A DNA stretch of 64,000 nt from Halanaerobiales bacterium (GTDB lineage: Bacteria > Bacillota > Halanaerobiia > Halanaerobiales > DTU029): NCBI GenBank assembly GCA_029981855.1, contig JARRCS010000024.1:1-64000 (forward strand), written 5' to 3'. The translations under genes and the position numbers were made by a program. Below the pieces are notes generated by a model. The model did no database searches and had not been told where the DNA came from. It was given only the letters and a program-made list of their open reading frames with translations. Below, piece after piece: positions 35,144-43,971 of this stretch. Each line of letters opens with the position of its first letter. Within the stretch, counting starts at the first letter, position 1.

Positions 35144-37085
35144 CGCACAGAGAGAAATAACACAGAGCAAAAATAATCAGGGCAGGAGGAAGCTTCCCAG
35201 GATTCTTTCAATTATTGTTTCTTTTGTAGCAATTGGGTTGGCAGGGTTTCACCTTTATACGGCCTATTTTGGGGTTTTAACTCCAATGTTACAGCGGGCG
35301 ATTCATTTATTTGGGACATTACTGCTTGCTGCCTTTATTTACCCACCTCTAAAAAAATCCGAATCAAATAAAATTACCTGGTATGATATATTAATAATTA
35401 TTTTTATAACAGGATTAGGTGTCTTTTTTATCATGAATCTTAGCCCGGATGAGATATTAAACCGGGGTATCTGGGGACCTGATCAAATGGAGATCTGGGC
35501 AGGGTTACTATTAATTATATTCGTACTGGAATTTGCCAGGAGATCAATAGGGTTACCGATTGTAATTGTCGGAGCCGTCTTTTTGGTTTATGTATTTTTC
35601 GGACCGTATATGCCTTCTATTTTCTCCCATAAAGGATATGACCTGTATGAGACCATAAGTTTTCTAGTCTGGTCTAATTCTGGGATCTTTGGTATTCCCC
35701 TTGGGGTTGCCGCAACCTTTGTCATTATATTTATTTTATTTGGTGCATTTCTTGATGAACTTGGAGGTGGCGACTTTTTCTTAAAGATGGCCTATGCTAT
35801 TTCGGGACAGTTTAAAGGTGGTCCTGCAAAAACATCTATTCTTGCCAGCGGTTTAATGGGAAGTATTTCTGGTTCAGCAGTAGCCAATGTGGTAACAACC
35901 GGTGCCTTTACCATCCCCTTAATGAAAAAAACGGGATATAAGTCATATTATGCGGGGGCTGTTGAGGCAGTTGCTTCAACGGGTGGTCAGATAATGCCGC
36001 CAGTTATGGGTGCGGGCGCTTTTGTGCTAGCTGAAATGGCGGGTTTTTCCTATCCCGAGGTGGTATTGGCGGCTGCCATTCCCGCTGTATTATATTATCT
36101 TTCTTTAGGTTTCATGGTTCATTTTGAGGCTGACAAACTGGGCCTAAAAGGTATTCCGCGGGAGGAGTTGCCCAACCCTTTGCAGGTCTTAAAGAAGGGT
36201 TTTTATTTAATCCTCCCCCTGGGTGTCTTGATCTATCTGCTGATATTTTTACGCTATTCCCCGATGCGGGCGGGTATCTTTACCATCATTACCTTGCTAA
36301 CTATAAGTATTATTCAGTTTATTATTAGGGAGAAGAGATTTCCCCTTCAGGAAATTCTGCGGGCCATGGAGAAGGGTGTTAAAACCGCTATTCCGGTTGC
36401 AACTGCCTGTGCAACTGCCGGTATTGTGATCGGGGTAGTTTCACTGACGGGCCTCGGAGTACGCTTTTCCCAGCTTATAATCAGCATATCTGGTGGCAAC
36501 CTTATTCTGGCCCTGTTTTTTGTAATGATAGCATGTATTATCTTGGGGATGGGCCTGCCAACTACAGCGGCTTATATAATTACTGCCACTCTGGGGGTTC
36601 CGGCTTTAGTTAAACTCGGTGTTCCGTTGATGGCAGCACATCTCTTTGTTTTCTACTTTGCTATAATATCTTTTATCACTCCACCGGTTGCTATTAGTGC
36701 TTATGCAGCAAGCGGGTTAGCCGGCTCCAATGCTATGAGAACAGGCTTCCAGGCCTTTAAACTTGGTTTAGCGGGCTTTATCGTGCCGTATATGTTTGTA
36801 TTTAGCCCAACCCTAATTCTGATCGGGACCCCTCTTAAAATTATTCTATCCATTATAACGGCTATTATCGGAGTTTTTGCCCTGGCAGCCTCTATGGAGA
36901 ATTGGATCTTTTCTAAATTAAATCTCTGGCAGAGGGTCTTATTATTAATCGCCTCCTTAACATTAATAAAATCAGGATGGAAAACGGACCTGATCGGCAT
37001 TGTTGTTGTATTAATTATCTTTATCCTTCAGTTTAGAGGGGTAAATCATACTAAAAAAATTGGGGAACAGGAAAGTAGTTGTTAA
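35136..37085 (+). CDS. TRAP transporter fused permease (DctQM type)
   Basis: A 649-residue polytopic protein combining the small (four-helix) and large (twelve-helix) TRAP membrane subunits. Family sequences include 'GGDFFLKMAYAISGQFKGGPAKTSILASGLMGSISGSAVANVVTTG', 'EAVASTGGQIMPPVMGAGAFVLAE', 'MGLPTTAAYIITA' and 'FYFAIISFITPPVAISAYAASGLAG'. It couples solute uptake to sodium or proton entry together with the TAXI binding protein. It overlaps the DUF1850 gene by eight bases. Confidence 0.93.
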   Translation: MTNAQREITQSKNNQGRRKLPRILSIIVSFVAIGLAGFHLYTAYFGVLTPMLQRAIHLFGTLLLAAFIYPPLKKSESNKITWYDILIIIFITGLGVFFIMNLSPDEILNRGIWGPDQMEIWAGLLLIIFVLEFARRSIGLPIVIVGAVFLVYVFFGPYMPSIFSHKGYDLYETISFLVWSNSGIFGIPLGVAATFVIIFILFGAFLDELGGGDFFLKMAYAISGQFKGGPAKTSILASGLMGSISGSAVANVVTTGAFTIPLMKKTGYKSYYAGAVEAVASTGGQIMPPVMGAGAFVLAEMAGFSYPEVVLAAAIPAVLYYLSLGFMVHFEADKLGLKGIPREELPNPLQVLKKGFYLILPLGVLIYLLIFLRYSPMRAGIFTIITLLTISIIQFIIREKRFPLQEILRAMEKGVKTAIPVATACATAGIVIGVVSLTGLGVRFSQLIISISGGNLILALFFVMIACIILGMGLPTTAAYIITATLGVPALVKLGVPLMAAHLFVFYFAIISFITPPVAISAYAASGLAGSNAMRTGFQAFKLGLAGFIVPYMFVFSPTLILIGTPLKIILSIITAIIGVFALAASMENWIFSKLNLWQRVLLLIASLTLIKSGWKTDLIGIVVVLIIFILQFRGVNHTKKIGEQESSC

Positions 37086-37086
37086 A

Positions 37087-37302
37087 ATGGGAAATGAGTA
37101 TACTAAAGAAGGAAGGTATACTGAAACTAAAGAATACTATGTTCTATTAAGAGAATTAAGGTTTATAAACCGCTACCTTTCTTTTAATTCGCCTCATTCA
37201 CCTGAAGTAATAAAAGCAAGTCAAAAATTAGATGAATATGTTTTGAAGGTTATGAGAAATGCTGGAAAAAGAATAACAAGTGAAAAAAAGGACAACAGAT
37301 GA
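37087..37302 (+). CDS. Spo0E-like sporulation regulatory phosphatase
   Basis: A 71-residue small protein with the motif 'HSPEVIKASQKLDEYVLK', close to the SQELD motif of Spo0E-type aspartyl phosphatases that dephosphorylate Spo0A~P and delay sporulation. The N-terminal helix is shorter than usual but the helical hairpin can form. ATG 37087 is chosen; TTG 37060 overlaps the permease gene. Ribosome-binding sequence is weak. Length fits the family. It is probably functionally independent of the transporter. Confidence 0.65.
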   Translation: MGNEYTKEGRYTETKEYYVLLRELRFINRYLSFNSPHSPEVIKASQKLDEYVLKVMRNAGKRITSEKKDNR

Positions 37303-37564
37303 TAAAAAAACCTGCTGTTTCTAATACAGCATAAAACTCATTGAAGATTTCAACACTTTGGAAGAAACTTCTGTTAAATTAACCCTAAAAAACACGGAGA
37401 AACTTGTTGCAGAACTAGAAGAAAAGCTATTCAGAAATAAATTGGAAAAGATTAGAAGTTGTTGTTTTTAATAGAAAAAAGAAGGAATTGAATTAAATAA
37501 TATAGAATGTTATAATAAATAAAAATTACTAAATAATATAAAAACAGTAAATGGGTGTTTTTTT
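37303..37564 (+). other. gap without a convincing gene
   Basis: AT-rich stretch. Bases near 37332-37472 form a roughly 45-codon open frame without a start and with a helical, glutamate-rich sequence ('EKLVAELEEKLF'), possibly a gene remnant. No promoter of good quality was seen for the kinase gene that follows; GGGTG at 37552-37556 is its only weak ribosome-binding site. Confidence 0.4.
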
Positions 37565-39418
37565 ATGAACGCACTTGAAATTAAAAACCTAACAGCATTT
37601 AACACAGACGGATATTTTATAAGGGATATTAACCTGATATTAAAAAAGGGGGAAATTCAAGCCCTGATTGGAGAGAATGGTTCGGGGAAAAAGACCTTTA
37701 TTGAGTCACTTATGGGATTTATAAATGATATTACGGGTAAAATTATTTATGAAAGCAGAAATATTTCTTTGGACCATTCATTTCATGGCCTTAAGGGGGT
37801 TTCATTTATCGAGCAAGTTCCTAACCTGGTTGATAAATTATCTGTTGCTGAAAATATAAATTTATTAAATTATTCCCGGATGGGAATTTTTTCAATAATA
37901 AACTGGAAAAAGGTAAATAAAAATGCCAAAAATTTATTAGAAAAATTTGGTATAGAGCTGGATCCCCAGAAACTAATTAAAGATTTGTCAAGGGAAGAAA
38001 AGAAAATAGTGTAGATTGCTAAAGCATTTCTGCAGGACAACAAAATAATTGTGATGCATGAACCGACAGACGGACTAAGCGTGAAAACCTTGCAGAAATT
38101 ATATAAAATGTTAGTAGAACATAAAAAAAGAGGAGGAAGTATACTTTTTGTAACCAAACAATGGGAAGAGGCACTGAAAATAGCCGACCGGATAACCGTC
38201 TTGTCGAATGGAAATATTATCGGAACCCTTCCATCAGAACAGGCCAAAAAAAACCCCCGAAAGCTATTAAATATGATGTTAGGGGTTCCGAATTTTGAAA
38301 AGGGTACTAATAAAAACAGTAAGGAGAATTTACAGATGCTTGATGCCGTATTTAAAGCGGCTGAATTTTTAACATCTGAATATGAACTGAAGGATGTATT
38401 AATCTTTATTGCCAAACATGCTACCAAGATTATGAACGCCGATAACTGTATTTTAAATCTGATTGATGAGAAAACAGATACCATTATTGATACGGTAACT
38501 TATAGTACGAATAATAAAGTAATCGCCAGACTGAAAAAAGAAGCTCTTCTTGATATTGTTGGGAATGACTTATATTATACTACCGAACAGGACAGCGAGT
38601 TTTCAAGTCTTTTTGAAGAAAAAAATAATGTTAAAACTATGATCTGTGTTCCGGTACTGATCCGATCACAAGTGACGGGCTGTATTCAACTTTATTATGA
38701 AAACTTTTATATATATACAGAAGAAGAGGCTAAATACTTATCGACCCTGGCAAGGCAGGCTGCGATAGCTATTGAAGAGACTAGATTGATGGGGAGATCT
38801 GCTTTATTAAGGGAGAGCCACCACCGGATAAAGAATAATCTACAGTCCATTATTAGTTTGATTACACTGCAAAAGGATTTTATTGATCGAGGAAATAAGG
38901 ATTCTCTGGACAAGATACTTAATAAGATTATCGCTCGGGTTAAAAGTATTGCTTCTGTTCATGACTTGCTATCAAAGAATGAATTAGGCAGGAGTATCAT
39001 CAATATCCAGGAAATAGTAAGGGTTATTATCGACTTTTATAATATTGATAGCAGTATAAATATAAAACTTGATCTTGATGATATTTTTATCTCCTATAAC
39101 AAAGCAACTGCCATAGCCCTTATTATCAATGAACTGCTTCATAACTGCTTTGAACATGCTTTTCCCGGGGGTAATAGCGGGAATATATCTATTAAATGTG
39201 TGCAAAAAGAAGAGGCGATATTTTTAGTAGTTGAAGACGATGGAATAGGGTTGCCAGAAGATTTTGATCCTAATGATTTACGAGGTTTGGGTTTATCCAT
39301 CGTTAATTCTATTATCATCAATGAATTTCAGGGGGAGATGAATTTTGTCCAGAAAAGTAACAGGGAAGAGGGAACAAGAATAGAAATTATCTTATCAGCT
39401 AAAAGATGTTTATTTTAG
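37565..39418 (+). pseudogene. degenerate ABC-ATPase/GAF/HisKA_2 histidine kinase fusion with amber codon
   Basis: One frame of 618 codons interrupted only by TAG at 38012-38014 (codon 150). Codons 1-240 resemble the first ATPase half of RbsA but are degraded: Walker A is 'GENGSGKKT', the signature is 'LSREEKK' and Walker B is 'IIVMHEPTDGLS'. The amber replaces the residue before 'IAKAF', usually glutamate. Then come a GAF-like domain (about 255-400), a HisKA_2 H-box 'ESHHRIKNNLQSIISLI' (near 417) and HATPase ('NELLHNCFEHAF', 'VVEDDGIGLP', 'GLGLSIVNSI'). It pairs with the adjacent ANTAR regulator. The kinase half could be made from ATG 38051 or by readthrough. Confidence 0.75.
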
Positions 39419-39434
39419 TGAAGGAGGTTTCTTT

Positions 39435-40025
39435 ATGCAGAAGCCATTGCGGGTACTAATAGCGGAAGATGAACACCTTATTCTCATGGGGATAGAATCC
39501 ATTTTAAAACGTCTTGGTCATTCAATAATTGCTAAAGCAAATGATGGAGAGGAAGCGATAGAACTGGTTCTGGAGAAAAAACCTGACTTGATACTGATGG
39601 ATATTAACTTGCCCAATCTTGATGGGATTGAAGCTATCAAGAAAATAAATCAAGCGGTTGTTGTACCAGCAATAATAATCAGCGGATATCATGATAGAAA
39701 ACTTTTAGAGAAGGCAAAGGAGGCTGGTGTTTTTGGTTATCTTGTCAAACCGGTTGATGAAAGAGAACTTAAAGCTGCGATTGAGATATGCATTGCCCGT
39801 TTTGAGGAATTTCAGTCTTTGAAGAAGGACTACGAACATTTAAAGGATGCTCTGGAGGCACGAAAATACATCGAAAGGGCAAAAGGTATCTTAATGGACA
39901 GGAATAATTTAAAGGAGCCAGAGGCAATGAAGGCCCTCCAAAAAAAGAGTCGGGACAGTAACAGAAAGATTGTCGAGGTGGCAAAAGAAATCATTAAAGC
40001 AGATAATATACTGAGATTGAACTGA
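39435..40025 (+). CDS. response regulator with REC and ANTAR RNA-binding domains
   Basis: 196 residues. The receiver domain has the acidic pair 'IAEDE', phosphoacceptor Asp in 'PDLILMDINLP', 'IIISGY' and 'LVKPVDERELKAAIEI'. After a coiled linker comes the ANTAR domain 'ALEARKYIERAKGILMDRNNLKEPEAMKALQKKSRDSNRKIVEVAKEII', which binds paired hexaloop hairpins and prevents transcription termination, as in EutV. Such a hairpin pair and terminator lie in the leader immediately downstream. Partner kinase: preceding gene, 16 bases upstream. AAGGAGG before the ATG. Confidence 0.93.
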   Translation: MQKPLRVLIAEDEHLILMGIESILKRLGHSIIAKANDGEEAIELVLEKKPDLILMDINLPNLDGIEAIKKINQAVVVPAIIISGYHDRKLLEKAKEAGVFGYLVKPVDERELKAAIEICIARFEEFQSLKKDYEHLKDALEARKYIERAKGILMDRNNLKEPEAMKALQKKSRDSNRKIVEVAKEIIKADNILRLN

Positions 40026-40116
40026 GATATTATCACAAAATATGGAGACACCTCAAGCTATTGAGAGCAATATTTAATTAATGAAGTATAAAAGGAGATT
40101 TATAACATTCGATGGT

Positions 40117-40145
40117 TTGACATTATTTTTAAAATATCTTATAAT
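40117..40145 (+). promoter_or_regulatory. consensus promoter of the glycyl-radical operon
   Basis: TTGACA (40117-40122), 17 bases, TATAAT (40140-40145). Transcription would begin near 40152 and produce a 240-base leader containing two hairpins and a terminator before the activase gene. Confidence 0.75.
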
Positions 40146-40177
40146 TTAATCAGAATAAAAAATAAATATTTTATTCT

Positions 40178-40229
40178 CTGCTTATGGCAAGCAGGGGTCT
40201 AGTAACATAAGTTGCCTATGGTTGGTAAC
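40178..40229 (+). promoter_or_regulatory. putative ANTAR antitermination target (paired hairpins)
   Basis: Hairpin 1: CTGCT (40178-40182) / AGCAG (40190-40194) with loop TATGGCA. Hairpin 2: GTTGCC (40211-40216) / GGTAAC (40224-40229) with loop TATGGTT. Both loops contain A-x-x-G (ATGGCA, ATGGTT), the A1/G4 spacing known for ANTAR targets, although each has one extra T at its 5' side. They stand directly ahead of a terminator and directly after the ANTAR gene. Confidence 0.6.
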
Positions 40230-40248
40230 ATATATTGAGTTGAGGTCA

Positions 40249-40287
40249 AGGGTGCCTTATATCTGTGATATAGGGCACCCTATTTTT
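40249..40287 (+). terminator. intrinsic terminator in the operon leader (attenuator)
   Basis: Stem AGGGTGCCTTATAT (40249-40262) / ATATAGGGCACCCT (40268-40281), nearly perfect, then ATTTTTATT. As it lies after the 40117 promoter and before the activase, it would stop transcription by default. Confidence 0.8.
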
Positions 40288-40392
40288 ATTATCATAGGAA
40301 TTATTTGTAACAAGCCTAATTATTACCTACATTAATATTCTGGCTATGACTCGAAGTTAATTTATTCAGGAGTTTAATGGTGGTGAAATGAT

Positions 40393-41334
40393 ATGAACCT
40401 AGGGGAAAACGAAGGTATTGTAACCGAAATTGAAAGATATGCTATTTATGATGGGCCTGGGATAAGAACCGTGGTATTTTTGAAGGGGTGCAATCTAAGG
40501 TGTGCCTGGTGTGCTAACCCTGAGACCCAGAATCTTTACCCAGAAATGGGTTTTTTTGTCAATAAATGTATTGGCTGTTTAAAATGTATAGAAGCCTGTC
40601 CTTATGATGCTTTAAAATATGAGGATGGGAAATTTATTACTGACAGGAATATCTGCATGGAAAAATGCTATCATAACGAAAGGGAGTTAAGCTGTGTAGC
40701 GGCCTGTCCAGGTGATGCAAGAGTTCAGTACGGTAAAATTATGACCGTTGAGGAGATTTTAGAGGAGGTACTAAAAGATAAATCAGTTTATGATAGGACG
40801 GGTGGTGGTGTAACCCTTTCCGGTGGTGAACCATTTTTCCAAAAAGAGTTCATGTTTAAGTTGCTTAAGGCCTTGCGAGCCAACAGGGTCAGAGTTGCAA
40901 TAGAAACCAGCGGTTTTACCGACTGGGAGAATATAAACATGATTTTAGATGACCTGGATTTTATCTATTATGATATAAAATCTGCTGATCCCGTTTTGCA
41001 CAGGAAATTTACCGGAGGCTCTAATGATTTAGTTCTTGAGAATGTCATAAAGGTTTCCGAGTATGCTAAAAAAAATGGACTACCAATCATTTATAGAATT
41101 CCCGTTATTCCTAATTTTAATGACTCTAAAGAGGAAATAGAGAAAATTACTAAATTTATAAAGAATGAACTTTACAGAAAGGATTATGTGGAGTTGCTTT
41201 CCTATCATACTCTGGGTCTAGGCAAATATGAAAGTCTGGAAAGGGATTATTCACTCACGAAGGAAAAAATAACGAAAGAAAAAATCAAAATGCTTAAAGA
41301 GGTAGTTAGTGAGGCAGGATTAAAGGTCTTATAA
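40393..41334 (+). CDS. glycyl radical enzyme activating protein (radical SAM)
   Basis: A 313-residue radical SAM enzyme that abstracts a hydrogen from the glycine of its partner enzyme. It has the cluster motif 'CNLRCAWC' (CxxxCxxC), then two ferredoxin-like 4Fe-4S sets ('CIGCLKCIEACP' and 'CMEKCYHNERELSCVAACP') typical of activases for dehydratase and decarboxylase glycyl radical enzymes, and 'GGVTLSGGEPFFQ' for SAM binding. The partner is the split glycyl radical enzyme 2.6 kb downstream. ATG 40393 follows GGTGGTGAAATGAT. Confidence 0.93.
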   Translation: MNLGENEGIVTEIERYAIYDGPGIRTVVFLKGCNLRCAWCANPETQNLYPEMGFFVNKCIGCLKCIEACPYDALKYEDGKFITDRNICMEKCYHNERELSCVAACPGDARVQYGKIMTVEEILEEVLKDKSVYDRTGGGVTLSGGEPFFQKEFMFKLLKALRANRVRVAIETSGFTDWENINMILDDLDFIYYDIKSADPVLHRKFTGGSNDLVLENVIKVSEYAKKNGLPIIYRIPVIPNFNDSKEEIEKITKFIKNELYRKDYVELLSYHTLGLGKYESLERDYSLTKEKITKEKIKMLKEVVSEAGLKVL

Positions 41335-41357
41335 TATGTTAGTAGGGGGAGGTTATT

Positions 41358-42875
41358 TTGATTAATAAAGATGCAGTAATAATGAAAAATGTCACCAAAG
41401 AGTTTCCCGGTGTTGTAGCCCTAGATCAGGTTTCTTTAAATATCAAAAGGGCTGAAGTTAGAGCATTAGTAGGAGAAAATGGTGCTGGTAAATCGACACT
41501 AATAAAGGTATTAAGCGGTTATTATCCGCACAGCTCATTTAGTGGAGAGTTATATATAAAGGGAGAGAAAGTGAAGTTTAATACTCCAGGTGATGCTGAA
41601 CAAGCTGGTATTGCCGTTATTCATCAGGAAATGTCCCTGCTGAATCAACTATCGATTGCAGAGAACTTATTTGTTGGCAGGTGGATAAATAAAAGGGGAA
41701 TAGTTAACTGGAAGAAAATTTATCAAAAATCAGAAGAGATACTAAATAAGCTTGACCTGAACCTAGATCCCGGTATCTTGGTTAAAAATCTAGGTGTTGG
41801 CCAGAAACAGCTGATCGAAATCGGGAAGGCACTACTGCTAGAAAATGATATCTTGATCCTTGATGAACCAACAGCAGCTCTAACTGAGAGGGAGACGGAG
41901 AAATTATTTAAGATAATAAAAAATTTAAAGGAAGATGGGGTTACGATAATTTATATTTCACACCGCCTTGAAGAACTATTTGAAATCGCCGATACAGTAA
42001 CTGTACTGAGGGATGGTAAATATATAGGAACCAAAGATGTTAATGAGACTACCGAAAAGGATATTTCAACCATGATGGTTGGTCGGGATATCAAAGATAT
42101 GTACCCCAAAATAAATGTTAAAAGAAGAGACCCGGTTTTAAAAGTGAAAAATTATTCGGTTTTTGATCATGGTCGCAAGGGTTACCTGGTTGAAAATGTT
42201 TCCTTTACTGCCTACAGAGGTGAAATACTATGTTTTACCGGTTTAATCGGGTCAGGAAGGAGTGAGCTGTTCAAGTCAATCTTTGGGGCTTTGGGAAACG
42301 ACCGGGAAGGTAGGGTTTTTATTGATGGTCAAGAGGTAAATTTCAAAAGCCCTTATAATGCCATTAAAGTAGGGATGGCTTACTTAACAGAAGAAAGAAA
42401 GAATGATGGATTGATACTGCCGCAGGATGTGAAAACCAATATTTCACTGGCTGTTTTGAAAAAAATTAGTAAGCGTGGAATACTAAATTTAAAAGATGAA
42501 AAAAAGATGGCAGAAGATTATGTTAAGAAACTTGATATACGAATTCCAGAGTTACAGACCAAAGTGGAAAAATTAAGTGGTGGAAATCAGCAGAAGGTAG
42601 TTTTAGCTAAATGGCTGGCTAGTGGGCCGAAAATACTGGTTTTAGATGAACCGACTAGGGGAATTGATGTCGGCGCTAGGGTGGAAATATATAATATAAT
42701 TAATCATTTAATTAAACAGGGTGTTGTGATAATCATTATTTCTTCCGATATGCAGGAAGTTCTGGGAATCAGTGACCGTATTATTGTTATGAGAGAAGGG
42801 AAGATTAACGGGGAATTTGAGCGAGGTGATGCCACTGAAGAGAAGATTATCACTTGTGCTATCGGTGTAAATTAG
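41358..42875 (+). CDS. sugar-type (CUT2) ABC transporter ATPase
   Basis: A 505-residue double-ABC protein like RbsA/XylG. First half: 'GENGAGKSTLIKVLSG', 'LGVGQKQLIEIGKALL', 'ILILDEPTAALT'. Second half: 'GLIGSGRSELFKSIFG', 'LSGGNQQKVVLAKWLA', 'ILVLDEPTRGIDVGAR'. The degenerate ABC module of the upstream kinase resembles the first half of this protein, hinting that the sensor may mimic or contact the transporter. The start is TTG 41358, with GGGGGAGG five bases upstream. Co-transcribed with the activase. Confidence 0.92.
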   Translation: MINKDAVIMKNVTKEFPGVVALDQVSLNIKRAEVRALVGENGAGKSTLIKVLSGYYPHSSFSGELYIKGEKVKFNTPGDAEQAGIAVIHQEMSLLNQLSIAENLFVGRWINKRGIVNWKKIYQKSEEILNKLDLNLDPGILVKNLGVGQKQLIEIGKALLLENDILILDEPTAALTERETEKLFKIIKNLKEDGVTIIYISHRLEELFEIADTVTVLRDGKYIGTKDVNETTEKDISTMMVGRDIKDMYPKINVKRRDPVLKVKNYSVFDHGRKGYLVENVSFTAYRGEILCFTGLIGSGRSELFKSIFGALGNDREGRVFIDGQEVNFKSPYNAIKVGMAYLTEERKNDGLILPQDVKTNISLAVLKKISKRGILNLKDEKKMAEDYVKKLDIRIPELQTKVEKLSGGNQQKVVLAKWLASGPKILVLDEPTRGIDVGARVEIYNIINHLIKQGVVIIIISSDMQEVLGISDRIIVMREGKINGEFERGDATEEKIITCAIGVN

Positions 42876-42937
42876 ACTTGGTATTATTAGGTAATCAATA
42901 TAGAGTTTAAAAAAGATAAATTATGGAGGAGTTTGAG

Positions 42938-43926
42938 ATGGAAAAGATTACTGAGATAGAAAAGATTACACAGGATAAAAATAGAAATAACTTGAGTAAG
43001 GTATGGGGAAAAACCAAGATATTCATTTCAAATTATTATCTGTATATTTCATTTATATTGATTATCGTTATCGGTTCAATATTATCACCCCTTTTTTTAA
43101 ATCCGATAAACATTATCAATGTTTTATTGCAAAATTCTGTTTTCACAATTATTGCTATTGGGCAGCTTTTTGTAATTTTAACTGCCGGGATTGACCTTTC
43201 GGTAGGTTCAATTGTTGCCTTATCTGCTTCTCTTATCGCTGGTTTTTTACAGGGCGGAATATCACCGGTATTAGCAATTTTGATTGTAATTATAGTGGCC
43301 GGTATTACTGGTTCAATCAGTGGTACCATTATTTCTTACGGGAAGGTAGCCCCCTTTATTGTAACCCTTTCGATGATGTCAATTGTGAGGGGTATTGCCT
43401 ACATCTACCAGACCGGTGCAGATAGGCGTATATATAATATGGATTTTATTAATGGTGTAGCGGGGCAAATTAAAGGTATACCGCTGCCGATAATATATAT
43501 GTTTCTACTTGCTCTGCTAATGAATTTTATTTTACGAAGAACGGTTTTTGGTCGGGCGGTTTACGCTATAGGCGGTAATATGGAGACTTGCCGCCTGGCT
43601 GGAATTAGGGTTAACTTTTTTTAATCGGTGTATATACTATCTCTGGAATTATGGCCGGTATTGGGGGGGTTATCCTGGCCGCCCGATTGAATATGGGAAC
43701 AGCCCTGGTGGGAATGGGTTATGAACTGGATGCTATTGCCTCAGTTGTTATCGGTGGAGCTGCATTAGTTGGTGGAAGTGGAACGGTTCTTAACACGGTT
43801 ATCGGAGCCTTTATCATTGGTATTCTTAACAATATACTGAATCTACTAGGGGTTGCATCATACCCGCAGATGATTGTCAAAGGATTGATTATCCTGGTAG
43901 CAGTTCTGGCTAGGGGTAAGGAATAG
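42938..43926 (+). pseudogene. sugar ABC permease, frameshifted in a T tract
   Basis: An RbsC/XylH-like permease whose frame breaks at seven T (43616-43622). The first part ends '...CRLAGIRVNFF' at TAA 43622-43624. One extra T would read on as 'FFLIGVYTISGIMAGIGGVILAA' and join the second part (43651-43926, with 'LDAIASVVIGGAALVGGSGT'). Together they give a full-length protein near 329 residues with all family motifs ('TAGIDLSVGSIVALSASL', 'GKVAPFIVTLSMMSIVRG'). Either a real mutation, a slippage-prone tract or a sequencing error. ATG 42938 follows GGAGGAG. Confidence 0.88.
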
Positions 43927-43971
43927 AGTCATAATTTTTTTGTAAAAAATAATTAAACAGGAGGGATTTAT

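Noticed and set aside
37332-37472. Short glutamate-rich open frame before the kinase gene
   Set aside because: No start codon or ribosome-binding site, about 45 codons, no recognisable family; recorded only as a possible remnant.
38012-38014. Amber codon as pyrrolysine
   Set aside because: Acetohalobium, a halanaerobial relative, does use pyrrolysine, but no pyl genes or other in-frame ambers in clear genes are seen here, and the position is normally Glu in the ATPase family. A nonsense mutation or error is simpler.
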